Notes: a model not told the origin generated them from the sequence alone. Counted from the stretch's first letter, positions 30,735-40,148 are shown. The stretch is 64,000 bases of DNA from Fluviicola sp. (GCA_029866325.1 JARWZO010000019.1:496001-560000); one strand, 5' to 3'. Translations and numbers: made by a program.

Positions 30735-32429
30735 ATGTTAACTCCCCGTTTCGCTATAATCAATTGGTTTTTTTTGAGTCTTTTTTGCGCCACGGCAACC
30801 TTTGCTCAATTCTCACCCGCTGACAATGCTCATCTGAATTATTCTTCCGTGTGCTTTGAGTTTCCATGGGTTGATCAGGTTGTAAGTTATGAGTTGATTC
30901 TAACGGAAAAAAGTTCCGGCGAAAAAACCATTTTCACCACAAAGGCCAATAAACAAATTGTAGACGAACTTGTCTTCGGAGAAAGTTACCTGTGGCAGGT
31001 TATCGGAAAAAACACCCAAAAAAAAGAGATTTACAGTTCCGCAGAGCGCATATTTAGCATTGAAGAGCATTTCAGAACCGGAAAAAAATTCGTTCGGTTC
31101 AAAGAAGTCACCAACAACTCACTTACACGTGGAGATGAGTTATTGATTCTCGATTATGCAGGTCTTGTTATCAATCGTGATGAAGAAATTGTCTGGTATT
31201 TGCCCGATCTTCCAATGATGTCACCCAACAGTGGGTTGCGCGATCTGAAACTCACCGACGAAGGCACATTTTTAGCCATTATCGATTCAAACGCCTACGA
31301 ATTTGATTTAACAGGCCGTATTTTGTGGAAAGCCCCGAATGATGGGGCGGTTTCACATCAGGGAAAAGAAGATTACCATCATGACCTTCAAAAGCTGCCT
31401 TCAGGTAATTACATGGTATTGGGAAATGAAAAACAACGCCGTGTATTGGAAGGAGAAAAAGACACTTCCCGATATGAAATAGGAACAATCATTGAATACA
31501 ATCCGGCGGGAAAAGTAGTATGGCAATGGCATGCAAAAGATTTTTTTACGGATGATTTATTGAAATTACGCTTAAAAGAAGATGGCGGATTTAATCTGGC
31601 GACTCATCTCAATGCCTTTAGCGTGGTTGGCAATTTTGTTTATGCCGGATTCAGAGACGCTAATTGGGTGCTGAAAATTGACAAAACAACCAAAAAAGTG
31701 GTGGAACTATACGGTGGTCACGATTCCGGATTGCCCAATCACTATGGAAAAGAATTGTTTCGTCTTCAGCATGATGCAACGGTATTAAACAACGGATCGA
31801 TGGCTGTGATCAATAATGATTCGATCAAAGATCCGGCTGTAGTATCGAGTCTTGTGGTTTTTTCTCTAGGTGAAAACAATGTTCCGAAAGGAGAAGAGTT
31901 GTTTCGTTTTAAGTTTGATTTCGACAGCCTTTGTAATGGAAAAAGCTTGAAATTAGGTAATGTGGAAGAGTTGAGCAATGGCAATTACCTCGTAAATATG
32001 GGAGCCATTCACCGCATTTTTGAGGTTACTCCCAAAGGAGAAATAACCTGGGATATTTTTGTGGAAAAATTGGATACATTCAAACGCGTTTGGCGATTTC
32101 ATCCGCAATACAGAGTGGCGTTAACAAGCTCGCTCTATCCAAATGAATTCACTTCTAAGTGGACTCCGAAAAAAGGAAAAGGTGATCAATTGATTGGATC
32201 CATATCCTTGTTTAATGTAGGTACAGAGAAGAATAGGTATACCGTATTTGTTCAACAGGAAACCGGTTCATGGCTTGCGCTGACCGAGATTCCTACCATT
32301 GAAGCCGGACAATCGCGAACAACTGTGGTTACGATTCCTAAAAAACACCTGAATACGACAGGTGGAGCTACACTAAAGGTACAAGTAAGGGGGAAGAGTT
32401 TGTTTCAGGAGTTTGTGGTGAGGAGGTGA
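30735..32429 (+). CDS. Arylsulfate sulfotransferase (ASST) family protein
   Basis: A 564-residue exported protein (signal peptide about 1-24) with a beta-propeller fold. Three histidines occupy the positions expected for the bacterial PAPS-independent ASST: His216 in YHHDLQKLPSGN, His291 in THLNAF and His346 in LQHDATVLNNG; the last would carry the sulfo group. Residues 25-110 form a fibronectin-like N-terminal domain and about 470-564 a second beta-sandwich. ASST moves sulfate between phenolic esters. It is divergent from the TsdA-like cytochrome; a shared role in sulfur compounds is possible but unproven. The acceptor is unknown. Confidence 0.82.
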   Translation: MLTPRFAIINWFFLSLFCATATFAQFSPADNAHLNYSSVCFEFPWVDQVVSYELILTEKSSGEKTIFTTKANKQIVDELVFGESYLWQVIGKNTQKKEIYSSAERIFSIEEHFRTGKKFVRFKEVTNNSLTRGDELLILDYAGLVINRDEEIVWYLPDLPMMSPNSGLRDLKLTDEGTFLAIIDSNAYEFDLTGRILWKAPNDGAVSHQGKEDYHHDLQKLPSGNYMVLGNEKQRRVLEGEKDTSRYEIGTIIEYNPAGKVVWQWHAKDFFTDDLLKLRLKEDGGFNLATHLNAFSVVGNFVYAGFRDANWVLKIDKTTKKVVELYGGHDSGLPNHYGKELFRLQHDATVLNNGSMAVINNDSIKDPAVVSSLVVFSLGENNVPKGEELFRFKFDFDSLCNGKSLKLGNVEELSNGNYLVNMGAIHRIFEVTPKGEITWDIFVEKLDTFKRVWRFHPQYRVALTSSLYPNEFTSKWTPKKGKGDQLIGSISLFNVGTEKNRYTVFVQQETGSWLALTEIPTIEAGQSRTTVVTIPKKHLNTTGGATLKVQVRGKSLFQEFVVRR

Positions 32430-32432
32430 AAA

Positions 32433-32608
32433 GATGTTGGATTTTTGATGTTGGATTTTTGATGCTTGATGCTTGATGTTTAATCTTCTAAAAAAAATCG
32501 GTTTCTCCTTTTATATAGAGATTTTGAAAGGGGGAGGTAATTCTAAAGAAGGAAAAACTTATTTTTAAGGAAAGCCCCATCAAACATCAAAAATCCAACA
32601 TCAAAAAC
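32433..32608. repeat. Heptamer-based inverted repeat between convergent genes
   Basis: The left arm (32433-32481) is seven consecutive 7-mers that all begin with GAT: GATGTTG, GATTTTT, GATGTTG, GATTTTT, GATGCTT, GATGCTT, GATGTTT. The right arm (about 32578-32608) carries the same units on the opposite strand. An 18-base perfect inverted match (GATGTTGGATTTTTGATG) exists between the arms and occurs twice in the left one. The roughly 95-base core is AT-rich with a purine-rich patch. It fills the space between the ASST and nadC stop codons. Confidence 0.85.
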
Positions 32609-32609
32609 C

Positions 32610-33443
32610 TTAAAAATTTGCTTTCAAACTCAAATCCAAACTTTTGAAACTATGCGTAAGTGCTCCAACGGAAATAAAGTCCACCCCGGTTTCGGCAAAA
32701 GATCTTAGTGTTTCTTTCGTAATTCCACCGGAAGCTTCGGTTTCATAACGACCACCAATACGCTGAACCGCCTCCTTTAACAACTCGGGAGTGAAATTAT
32801 CCAACATGATTCTGTCTACTTTTCCGATAGCCAACACCTGTTCCAGTTCATCCAAATTTCGCACTTCTATTTCAACCTTCAGTTCTTTTCCGGTTGCTTT
32901 AAGGTAAAGCTGGGTTCGTTCGATGGCCTGTTGAATTCCACCGGCAAAATCAACGTGATTGTCTTTGAGCATGATCATATCATACAACGCAAACCGATGA
33001 TTCACGCCTCCGCCGATGCGCACTGCCCATTTTTCCATATAACGAATACCGGGAGTAGTTTTACGCGTGTCGAGCAGTCGAGTTGCCGTTCCGTCTAACA
33101 ACCTCACCAATTGATTGGTAACCGTAGCAATACCGCTCATACGTTGCATGAAGTTGAGCAATGTTCGTTCTACAGCCAGAATGGATTGTGCTTTTCCGCG
33201 AATGTAAAAGGCTATTTGTCCGGGAGAAACCGCTTCGCCATCATGGAGCAGTTCTTCAAATTGCAACGAAGGATCATACGTTTCACAAATAAGACGAGCC
33301 AAATCAACTCCGGCCAAAATACCCGAGTCTTTTACCAATAATTTGGCTTCGCCCATGGCATCAGCAGGAATGCACGCCAAAGACGAATGATCTCCGTCTC
33401 CGATATCTTCTTGTAAAGCTGTTTGAATGATGGATTGTATCAT
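32610..33443 (-). CDS. nadC: Nicotinate-nucleotide pyrophosphorylase (carboxylating) NadC
   Basis: A 277-residue protein of standard length. It starts with the typical IQTALQEDIGDGDHSS segment; RLLDTRKTTPG, the HRFALYDMIMLKDNH stretch that binds the phosphoribosyl diphosphate, and the C-terminal EASGGITKE phosphate loop are all present. It converts quinolinate and PRPP to nicotinate mononucleotide for de novo NAD synthesis. Minus-strand TACTTTTG (33455-33448) matches the -7 consensus only 4 bases before the ATG, which would give a leaderless or nearly leaderless mRNA. The stop codon abuts the heptamer repeat. Confidence 0.96.
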   Translation of the reverse strand: MIQSIIQTALQEDIGDGDHSSLACIPADAMGEAKLLVKDSGILAGVDLARLICETYDPSLQFEELLHDGEAVSPGQIAFYIRGKAQSILAVERTLLNFMQRMSGIATVTNQLVRLLDGTATRLLDTRKTTPGIRYMEKWAVRIGGGVNHRFALYDMIMLKDNHVDFAGGIQQAIERTQLYLKATGKELKVEIEVRNLDELEQVLAIGKVDRIMLDNFTPELLKEAVQRIGGRYETEASGGITKETLRSFAETGVDFISVGALTHSFKSLDLSLKANF

Positions 33444-33488
33444 GTTTCAAAAGTACAGAATCCTTTGAAAGCTAAGTGCCTGTTTAGG

Positions 33489-33875
33489 TCAGGTTTTTTC
33501 TATGGCAATACTCTCTATTTTGAAATCACTGCCGCTTTTCTTCCATTTGATGGTGATTCTGAAATTTTCAGACTTTGAAACATAAGCACCTATTGCAAAA
33601 CAGCCATCATCGGTTTCTTTTCCTTTGAAAGTGAATTTGAATGATGAGGCGGGCTTTTTACCGAAAAACTCTTTGAGCACCTGTGCAGCCTGCGACTGTG
33701 AAAACACACCTTCTTTATCAATTACATTCACAATCATGCGGTCTTTACCGTAACTTACAATCTTGGTAGCATCGCCCGAAGCAAACGCCGATTCGATTGA
33801 AGCGTAAGGAATAGCCTCTGATCCAATGTTTAAATTGAACATCATTATCGACAAAAGTGTATATATAAGTCCCAT
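33489..33875 (-). CDS. DUF4783 family exported protein
   Basis: A 128-residue protein with an N-terminal hydrophobic segment (about 1-17) that looks like a signal peptide, followed by a small alpha+beta domain. The pattern of an N-terminal helix (YASIESAFASGDA), a KEFFGKKP loop and alternating strands ending FKIESIAIEKT fits the Bacteroidota DUF4783 family (NTF2-like). No catalytic residues are evident. It sits upstream of nadC with a 45-base gap, so they may share a transcript. Function is unknown. Confidence 0.75.
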   Translation of the reverse strand: MGLIYTLLSIMMFNLNIGSEAIPYASIESAFASGDATKIVSYGKDRMIVNVIDKEGVFSQSQAAQVLKEFFGKKPASSFKFTFKGKETDDGCFAIGAYVSKSENFRITIKWKKSGSDFKIESIAIEKT

Positions 33876-34035
33876 AGCTTTTTGTTTTTCTGAAAAAGGA
33901 TAAGCAAAAACGATGCCTAAGTTAATCGTTTTTTAAAAATTGTTAAAAATAATCTACTTGATGCGTAGATTTATCTCCGGGAAACGTCTCATAACCGCTA
34001 AAAGTTCGATTGACAGGATTTTTGTATTTTTCCAC

Positions 34036-35469
34036 ATGCGTTCCCTCAACAAAAAGGCTCTTTTGGTGGCTGTAATCGGTTTTATAGTTGCGGCTTGTCT
34101 GCATCTGTTAAATGGCTGGGTAAGCGATCTTCCTCAAGGCATTCACCAAACGGCAGATGATGCCTCCTATTTGGCTCCGGTTGAAAATTGGATCAAAAAC
34201 GGAACGTGGAAAGACAACTCGATTGGAGCATCATCTTACGTGCAACGTCCACCGCTAATGGGGATTATTCATGGAGTGTTCTACGGAGTGTTCGGGTCCA
34301 AATCGGCTATTGCAACTTTTGTTTTTTTTCTGTTGATCCACTGTATTGCACTTTACCGCTTACCTGCTCTATTGCGATACTTCGTTCCCGAAAAAACAAG
34401 TTATTACTTAGCTTATCTGTACGCTTTAACGCCCTGTTTCTGGGGATTCTTGAGTTATCAAATCACAGAAGCAATCAGTCCTTCAATCATGCTTTTGTTA
34501 CTCAGTGTACGGTTCAACGAGCAACGGAACAGTGTCTTTTGGGTTATTTCCCTATTGACATGCACCTGGTTTTTGAGACCTGTTCTATTGCTTTTAGCTC
34601 CGGTTTTTATTGTTTTTCTTTGGAAAAAAAGAGCTGAACTCATTTCCTTCTCCAATTGGAAAAATCCGTTGATACTAGGTCTTTCACTGTTGGCAATTGT
34701 GGGTTGGGAAACCAGAAAAGCAGGTTACATAGGCACATGGGGCAATCCACATCCAATCTACCACGCCACTAATCAATCCTTATTCAGACCCGCCCACGCT
34801 TCACTAAGCAATGTTTTCAGGGTGTGGGAAACGCGTCCCGAGATCATACACAGCATTGCCGGTTCGTGTTGGGGTGGTGATTCTACTGCACGAAGTCTTG
34901 CGACATTGGAAATCTACGTTCGCGAACGATCAATTCCAATATCAGCAGCAGAATTGCACCAATTGTTGGAAAAATACCATGCGGTCAATCAGATCGTGCT
35001 ACAGAAAATGGCAACCGGAACATTGAAGGGTGAAACAGCAGATGAAAAACAATTATGCGTTCAGTTTGATGCACTAGCTGAAAAATTGGCGCGTGAAAAT
35101 CGGTTTCAGTACCATATTCGTACACCACTCATTTCGGCAAAGGAACAATTCAAAAAAAGTCAGCTGAATTTAGAACTATTCCAATTACATTATCGTGGAA
35201 ACCCAATTGTAGAAGCACTCCGATGGTTTTGCGTGATTCTGTTGAACATGTTGTTTTTGGGAACATTCTTGTTGCTTTTCGGGAAGAATACCGATTTGAG
35301 ATGGCTTGCACTGAGCGTTTTGATTTATTGTTTTTACTTGTTCTATGTGCAACGCGCCAATGAAGATCGCTACATGATTCCACTACTACCATTGGTGTTT
35401 ACAGGTGGTTGCGCCTTTTGGTGGAAAGTGATTTTTTCAAAACGGAGAAAAGCCTTTCAGTCTGATTGA
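34036..35469 (+). CDS. Polytopic membrane protein, GT-C glycosyltransferase-like
   Basis: About 478 residues from the ATG at 34036 (MRSLNKKALL); the in-frame extension to 33940 is basic and unlike the family. It has around ten hydrophobic helices and a large hydrophilic stretch near residues 250-390. The first extracytoplasmic loop has an Asp-Asp pair (QTADDASYLAPV), the place where GT-C enzymes (GT39/PMT-like) keep catalytic acidic residues. The donor would be a polyprenyl-linked sugar. This reading is from topology and loop position only. It precedes rlmH and lies near the glycan locus. Confidence 0.6.
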   Translation: MRSLNKKALLVAVIGFIVAACLHLLNGWVSDLPQGIHQTADDASYLAPVENWIKNGTWKDNSIGASSYVQRPPLMGIIHGVFYGVFGSKSAIATFVFFLLIHCIALYRLPALLRYFVPEKTSYYLAYLYALTPCFWGFLSYQITEAISPSIMLLLLSVRFNEQRNSVFWVISLLTCTWFLRPVLLLLAPVFIVFLWKKRAELISFSNWKNPLILGLSLLAIVGWETRKAGYIGTWGNPHPIYHATNQSLFRPAHASLSNVFRVWETRPEIIHSIAGSCWGGDSTARSLATLEIYVRERSIPISAAELHQLLEKYHAVNQIVLQKMATGTLKGETADEKQLCVQFDALAEKLARENRFQYHIRTPLISAKEQFKKSQLNLELFQLHYRGNPIVEALRWFCVILLNMLFLGTFLLLFGKNTDLRWLALSVLIYCFYLFYVQRANEDRYMIPLLPLVFTGGCAFWWKVIFSKRRKAFQSD

Positions 35470-35482
35470 TGTACATTTGTTT

Positions 35483-35956
35483 ATGCAAATCAAGATTCTG
35501 TGTATTGGAAAAACGGGGAAATCCTTTTTAGAAGAGGGTGAACGCGAATACTTAAAACGTTTATCCAATTACATTTCGGTAGAATTGCAAGTGCTTCCTG
35601 ATATCAAAAACGCCAAAAGTTTGAGTGAGCAACAGATCAAACACAAAGAAGGCTTGCAGTTTTTGGAGAAAATCGGGCCGAAAGAAACCGTGATTTTATT
35701 GGACGAAAAAGGCAAGAATTACGATTCGATAGCTTTTGCCGACTTTCTACAGGAGCAATTTAACCGTGGTGGAAAGCAACTTTTTTTTCTGATTGGTGGA
35801 CCTTATGGCTTTAGTGATGAAATTTACCAGCGGGCAAATGGTCAGCTTTCACTTTCCAAAATGACCTTTTCGCACCAAATGATTCGTTTGTTTTTTGTGG
35901 AACAAATTTACCGGGCAATGACCATTTTAAAAGGCGAACCATATCATCATCGTTAA
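35483..35956 (+). CDS. rlmH: 23S rRNA (pseudouridine1915-N3)-methyltransferase RlmH
   Basis: A 157-residue SPOUT methyltransferase of normal length, starting MQIKILCIGKTG. The SAM-binding trefoil knot segment FLIGGPYGFSDE and the C-terminal EPYHHR end are diagnostic. It methylates pseudouridine 1915 in helix 69 of 23S rRNA. The ATG at 35483 is chosen over an in-frame TTG two codons upstream. TACATTTG at 35472-35479 matches the -7 element directly before the start; if used, it would give almost no leader. Confidence 0.95.
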   Translation: MQIKILCIGKTGKSFLEEGEREYLKRLSNYISVELQVLPDIKNAKSLSEQQIKHKEGLQFLEKIGPKETVILLDEKGKNYDSIAFADFLQEQFNRGGKQLFFLIGGPYGFSDEIYQRANGQLSLSKMTFSHQMIRLFFVEQIYRAMTILKGEPYHHR

Positions 35957-36012
35957 AGCCCTATTGACTTGAAATGATCATTCGTTCATAAAATGTGTAT
36001 CTTCGAAGGCAG

Positions 36013-37338
36013 ATGATTCAACTGGATATAATCGATTGGGGAATATGGCTTTTTTTGGCAGTTACAGTAGGTTTACTCATGTATTTATACCAACGTACTT
36101 CCAATTTCCCAGGATCACCTTACCTTGTGCGGGGTTATTTACTCAAAGTATTTGGTGGACTAAGTTTCGCTTTGATTTACATTTATTATTATGGCGGCGG
36201 AGATTCGATAGAATACTTTCGAAGCACTTCCACATTGAATGAACTATTAGCTTCTGAGCCGGGAACATATTTTAAATTACTGAGTCTGAATCATGAAGAA
36301 GCACAACCCGTTTTACGAAACGCCAACAAAATAATTTTCTACAGTCACACTGCAGAAGAATGGTTCATGGTTAAACTCACTTCTCCCTTCATTTTTCTAG
36401 GTTTCAATTCCTATCTGGGTGTTACATTCCTCATGTCGCTGCTATCATTTTTCGGTTCGTTTCAGTTGTTTCAGTTGATGAACAAAATTCTTCCCAATAG
36501 AATGGGATTGGTTTTCGGAATCAATTTTCTGATTCCTACCTCCCTCATCTGGACAAGTGGTTTGCTCAAAGACACCATTACATTTACTTGTTTCGCATTC
36601 CTTTGTTCCATTTTTTACACGATTCTATATGAACGAAAGTGGCGCCTGTTCCACTTATTGTTTATTCCATTTATCGTTTACATCACCCTGAATCTTAAAG
36701 CATATATTATCATCAGTTTTGCCCCTTGGATATTGATTACACTGTTGTTTTTCACCGCATCAACTATCAAAAACACGGTTGTCAAATATCTTACAGTCCC
36801 TATCATTATTGTCATTATGGTTGCGTCGGGTTATTTAGGAATCAATTACATGATCCAGAACAATCAGGAATACAACACCGAAAACCTATTCAGCAAAATC
36901 AGAGGGTTTCATACATGGCACACCCAATTGGGCGGATCAGCTTATAACTTAGGTGAAATGGAATACACCGAAATTGGGTTATTGAAAAAAGTTCCGGCAG
37001 CCATTAATGTGAGTCTATTCCGTCCCTATCCTTGGGAATCGGGCTCTGCACTGGTGCTACTTAACAGCTTTGAAAGTATGTGTATGATCTTGCTGGTTGT
37101 CTGGATGTTTCTAAAGGTCAGGCTGCGATTTTTTAAGCATTTATTCAAAAATCCTTTTTTGATCGGGGGATTGGTTTTTTGCCTCTTTTTTGCTTTTTCA
37201 ATCGGAATTACCTCCTATAATTTTGGCGCACTTTCCCGATTTAAAGTACCACTAACCGCCATCTTTGTATTTATTATGATCTATGTGATCCATCAGGAAC
37301 GAATAAGTAAATCTAAATCGGAAGAACGCATTCCATAG
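36013..37338 (+). CDS. Polytopic membrane protein, possible glycan polymerase/ligase
   Basis: About 441 residues from the ATG at 36013; an in-frame GTG six codons upstream is less likely. Eleven or so hydrophobic helices are interrupted by a periplasmic-type loop around residues 290-330. This shape resembles Wzy/O-antigen polymerases or exopolysaccharide-type (EpsG) membrane proteins. No sequence motif proves this. It lies 70 bases upstream of pseB on the same strand, which suggests it belongs to the glycan locus and polymerises or transfers its units (inference). Confidence 0.55.
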   Translation: MIQLDIIDWGIWLFLAVTVGLLMYLYQRTSNFPGSPYLVRGYLLKVFGGLSFALIYIYYYGGGDSIEYFRSTSTLNELLASEPGTYFKLLSLNHEEAQPVLRNANKIIFYSHTAEEWFMVKLTSPFIFLGFNSYLGVTFLMSLLSFFGSFQLFQLMNKILPNRMGLVFGINFLIPTSLIWTSGLLKDTITFTCFAFLCSIFYTILYERKWRLFHLLFIPFIVYITLNLKAYIIISFAPWILITLLFFTASTIKNTVVKYLTVPIIIVIMVASGYLGINYMIQNNQEYNTENLFSKIRGFHTWHTQLGGSAYNLGEMEYTEIGLLKKVPAAINVSLFRPYPWESGSALVLLNSFESMCMILLVVWMFLKVRLRFFKHLFKNPFLIGGLVFCLFFAFSIGITSYNFGALSRFKVPLTAIFVFIMIYVIHQERISKSKSEERIP

Positions 37339-37364
37339 GTCGGCAATTTTTGTATTTTTATCGT

Positions 37365-37386
37365 TCAATCGCCCAACAACGATTGA
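37365..37386 (+). repeat. Small hairpin before pseB
   Basis: TCAATCG (37365-37371) pairs perfectly with CGATTGA (37380-37386) around an 8-base loop, 22 bases before the pseB ATG. There is no T-tract. It may be an operator or a leader hairpin. Confidence 0.4.
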
Positions 37387-37408
37387 CGAGTTACACTAAA
37401 AAAACTAC

Positions 37409-38425
37409 ATGCTTTCGAACAAATCCATTCTAATTACCGGCGGAACAGGTTCTCTGGGAAAAGAATTAGTTAAAACAATTTTAGAACGCTGGCCCGATGT
37501 AAAGCGTCTGGTGGTGTATTCACGCGACGAGCAAAAACAATTCCTGATGGCGCAGGATTATCCAGATCATCAATATCCGGCTATCCGTTATTTCATAGGT
37601 GATGTGCGCGATTACGAGCGTCTGAAACGTGCCATGAACGGCATCGATTGTGTGATTCACGCCGCTGCTATGAAACATGTTCACATTGCAGAGTACAATC
37701 CGGATGAATGTGTGAAAACCAATATTGGCGGTGCCGAAAATGTGATTAGAGCTTGTCTGGAAACAAATGTTACACAAGTGGTTGCACTTTCAACAGACAA
37801 AGCCTGCGCACCAATTAATCTCTACGGCGCTACCAAGCTTACTTCTGATAAGTTATTCATCGCTGCCAATAACATTAAAGGAACTAAAAACATCGCCTTT
37901 TCTGTTGTGCGTTATGGCAATGTAATGGGTTCCAACGGCTCGGTCATTCCCTTCTTTTTGAAAAAACGTCACGAAGGTTTTTTACCGGTGACCGATACTT
38001 CCATGACGCGTTTCAATATTTCATTGGAAGAAGGTGTTGACATGGTTCTTCATGCATTGGAAACAGCTTGGGGTGGCGAATTGTTTGTGCCCAAAATTCC
38101 TTCTTATCGCATTACGGATGTCGCCGAAGCGGTAGCGCCGAACTGCCCGATAAAAGTCACAGGAATAAGACCCGGTGAGAAGATTCACGAAGAGATGATT
38201 ACTTCCTCAGACGCATTTTCGACGTATGATTTAGGGAAATATTATGTGATTTTACCACAGGTTCCGGCCTTTGATCTGGCAGATTACATTGACCAATTCG
38301 GTGCCAAAAAAGTGCCTGTCGGGTTCAATTATACCTCCAACGACAACAAAGATTGGGATACGGTAGCCGGCTTGCGTGAGAAGATTAGATTGCACATTGA
38401 CCCTGAGTTTAGTCCCGAACTATGA
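37409..38425 (+). CDS. pseB: UDP-N-acetylglucosamine 4,6-dehydratase (inverting) PseB
   Basis: A 338-residue extended SDR enzyme. It has the NAD-binding GGTGSLG near residues 11-17, the dehydratase motif AAAMKHVHIAEYNP, and the STDKA ... YGATK active-site region typical of PseB/FlaA1. It removes water across C4-C6 of UDP-GlcNAc and inverts C5, the first step of pseudaminic acid synthesis. It opens the long glycan operon, and its stop codon overlaps the pseC start (ATGA). No transmembrane segments are present, which separates it from the membrane-bound PglF/WbpM type. Confidence 0.95.
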   Translation: MLSNKSILITGGTGSLGKELVKTILERWPDVKRLVVYSRDEQKQFLMAQDYPDHQYPAIRYFIGDVRDYERLKRAMNGIDCVIHAAAMKHVHIAEYNPDECVKTNIGGAENVIRACLETNVTQVVALSTDKACAPINLYGATKLTSDKLFIAANNIKGTKNIAFSVVRYGNVMGSNGSVIPFFLKKRHEGFLPVTDTSMTRFNISLEEGVDMVLHALETAWGGELFVPKIPSYRITDVAEAVAPNCPIKVTGIRPGEKIHEEMITSSDAFSTYDLGKYYVILPQVPAFDLADYIDQFGAKKVPVGFNYTSNDNKDWDTVAGLREKIRLHIDPEFSPEL

Positions 38426-39618
38426 CCCAACATTCCATTCCTTACGGCAAACAATACATTTCGGAAGAGGATCTTGCTGCGGTTGCGGCAGTTCTAACCG
38501 GCGATTTTTTAACGCAAGGTCCGACAATTGCTCGGTTTGAAGCTGATTTCGCTCTTTATGTGGGAAGCACCTATGCTGTAGCGGTTTCCAACGGAACAGC
38601 CGCTTTGCACTTGAGTTGTATGGCATTGGAAGTTTCCGAAAACAGCCGTGTGATCACCACTCCCATTACGTTTGCCGCATCGGCCAATTGTGTGCGCTAT
38701 TGCGACGGAACTGTTTTATTCGCCGATATTGATCCGATGACTTACCTCATCAATTTGGCATCTGTGAAGCGCATTCTGGAAAACGAACCTACCGGAACCG
38801 TTCAAGGAATAATTGTGGTTGATTTTGCAGGAAAAGCCGTCAATCTGGAAGCATTTCGCGCGCTAGCAGATCAGTATAACTGCTGGATCATTGAAGATGC
38901 CTGCCATGCTCCCGGAGGCTTTTTTACCGACTCAACCAACAAGCAACAACGATGTGGTAACGGTAAATTTGCCGATGTTTCCATTTTTTCGTTCCATCCT
39001 GTCAAACACATAGCGTGTGGCGAAGGAGGAATGATCACCACAGATAACAAAGCCATTTACGACCGTTTGTTGCAATTACGAACACACGGAATAACGCGTA
39101 ATACCGAACAATTTTCCAATTCACCCGCTTTGGCAACCGGTATTCCGGAAAGTATGGATTACCCGCTTTGGTACATGGAAATGCAGGAATTGGGTTTCAA
39201 CTATCGGTTGACAGATTTTCAAGCTGCACTTGGGTTATCACAACTCAAACGTGCAGATGCCGGATTGGAAAAACGACGACAAATAGCCCAACGTTACGCG
39301 AATGCATTTGCAGGAAAATCGTATATCAGCGGTCAATCCGGTTACGACCCAGCACATGCCTATCACTTGTATGTGATAGAAGTAACTGATCGTTTAGGCT
39401 TATACAATTACCTTCGTACAAAAGGCATTTTTGCTCAAATACATTATTTCCCCGCTCATTTGATGCCTTATTACCAGCAATTCGGTTGGAAAGAGGGCGA
39501 TTTCCCACATGCGGAAACGTATTACAATCGTTGCCTCAGTTTACCGATGTTTCCAACATTAACGGCTGATGAACAAACGTACGTCATCGCTGAAATTGAT
39601 CGTTATTACCAGTTATGA
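38422..39618 (+). CDS. pseC: UDP-4-amino-4,6-dideoxy-N-acetyl-beta-L-altrosamine transaminase PseC
   Basis: A 398-residue DegT/DnrJ/EryC1/StrS-family aminotransferase. The PLP lysine is Lys195 in FHPVKHIACGEGG; the N-terminal substrate region IPYGKQYISEEDL is typical of PseC. It transfers an amino group from glutamate to C4 of the PseB product. Its ATG overlaps the pseB stop codon, and its own stop overlaps the next gene, so the three are translationally coupled. Confidence 0.95.
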   Translation: MTQHSIPYGKQYISEEDLAAVAAVLTGDFLTQGPTIARFEADFALYVGSTYAVAVSNGTAALHLSCMALEVSENSRVITTPITFAASANCVRYCDGTVLFADIDPMTYLINLASVKRILENEPTGTVQGIIVVDFAGKAVNLEAFRALADQYNCWIIEDACHAPGGFFTDSTNKQQRCGNGKFADVSIFSFHPVKHIACGEGGMITTDNKAIYDRLLQLRTHGITRNTEQFSNSPALATGIPESMDYPLWYMEMQELGFNYRLTDFQAALGLSQLKRADAGLEKRRQIAQRYANAFAGKSYISGQSGYDPAHAYHLYVIEVTDRLGLYNYLRTKGIFAQIHYFPAHLMPYYQQFGWKEGDFPHAETYYNRCLSLPMFPTLTADEQTYVIAEIDRYYQL

Positions 39619-40148
39619 AAGCGCCTGTTCTTATTTCAGATCGATTAATACTGGAACCGCTGAGTTCTGCTTTTCTTTCGCAGGAATACCTCAACTGGCT
39701 CAACGATGCTGAAGTTTCACGTTACTTGGAAAGTTCGGGTGGTTATGAATTGGATGATCTGAAAGATTATTTGATCAAAGTAGACAAACAGCAGATCTTG
39801 TTTTGGGCCATTATTGACAAAGCAACATCAAAGCACATTGGAAACATTAAAATAGATCCGGTAAATCAACGTCACGGAACAGCTGAATACGGTATTCTGA
39901 TTGGCGATAAAAATAGTTGGGGAAAAGGTTTTGCTCGCGAAGCATCAGAATTGGTCATCAATTACTGTTTTGAAACCAACTACTTGCGAAAAATTTCATT
40001 GGGCGTGGTTGAAGAAAACGCCATGGCCGTAAAACTCTATGAAAAATTGGGTTTCGGACTGGAAGGTGTATACAAAGAACATGGTTTTTATGACAATAAA
40101 TGGTGCAATGTGCTACGAATGGCATTGTTCAATCCAGCGAGAAAATGA
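39615..40148 (+). CDS. GNAT N-acetyltransferase (RimJ/RimL type)
   Basis: A 177-residue acetyltransferase with an N-terminal LISDRLILEPL strand, WGKGFAREA forming the acetyl-CoA pyrophosphate loop (R/Q-x-x-G-x-G/A-like), and the conserved YEKLGFGLEG near the end. It lies between pseC and an aldo/keto reductase, overlapping both (ATGA). It is one of three GNAT genes in the locus. The one at 44102 is the better PseH candidate, so this enzyme may acylate a variant sugar (inference). Confidence 0.88.
   Translation: MKAPVLISDRLILEPLSSAFLSQEYLNWLNDAEVSRYLESSGGYELDDLKDYLIKVDKQQILFWAIIDKATSKHIGNIKIDPVNQRHGTAEYGILIGDKNSWGKGFAREASELVINYCFETNYLRKISLGVVEENAMAVKLYEKLGFGLEGVYKEHGFYDNKWCNVLRMALFNPARK

Noticed and set aside
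32433-32481. CRISPR-like array
   Set aside because: The units are 7 bases long with no spacers and there are no cas genes.
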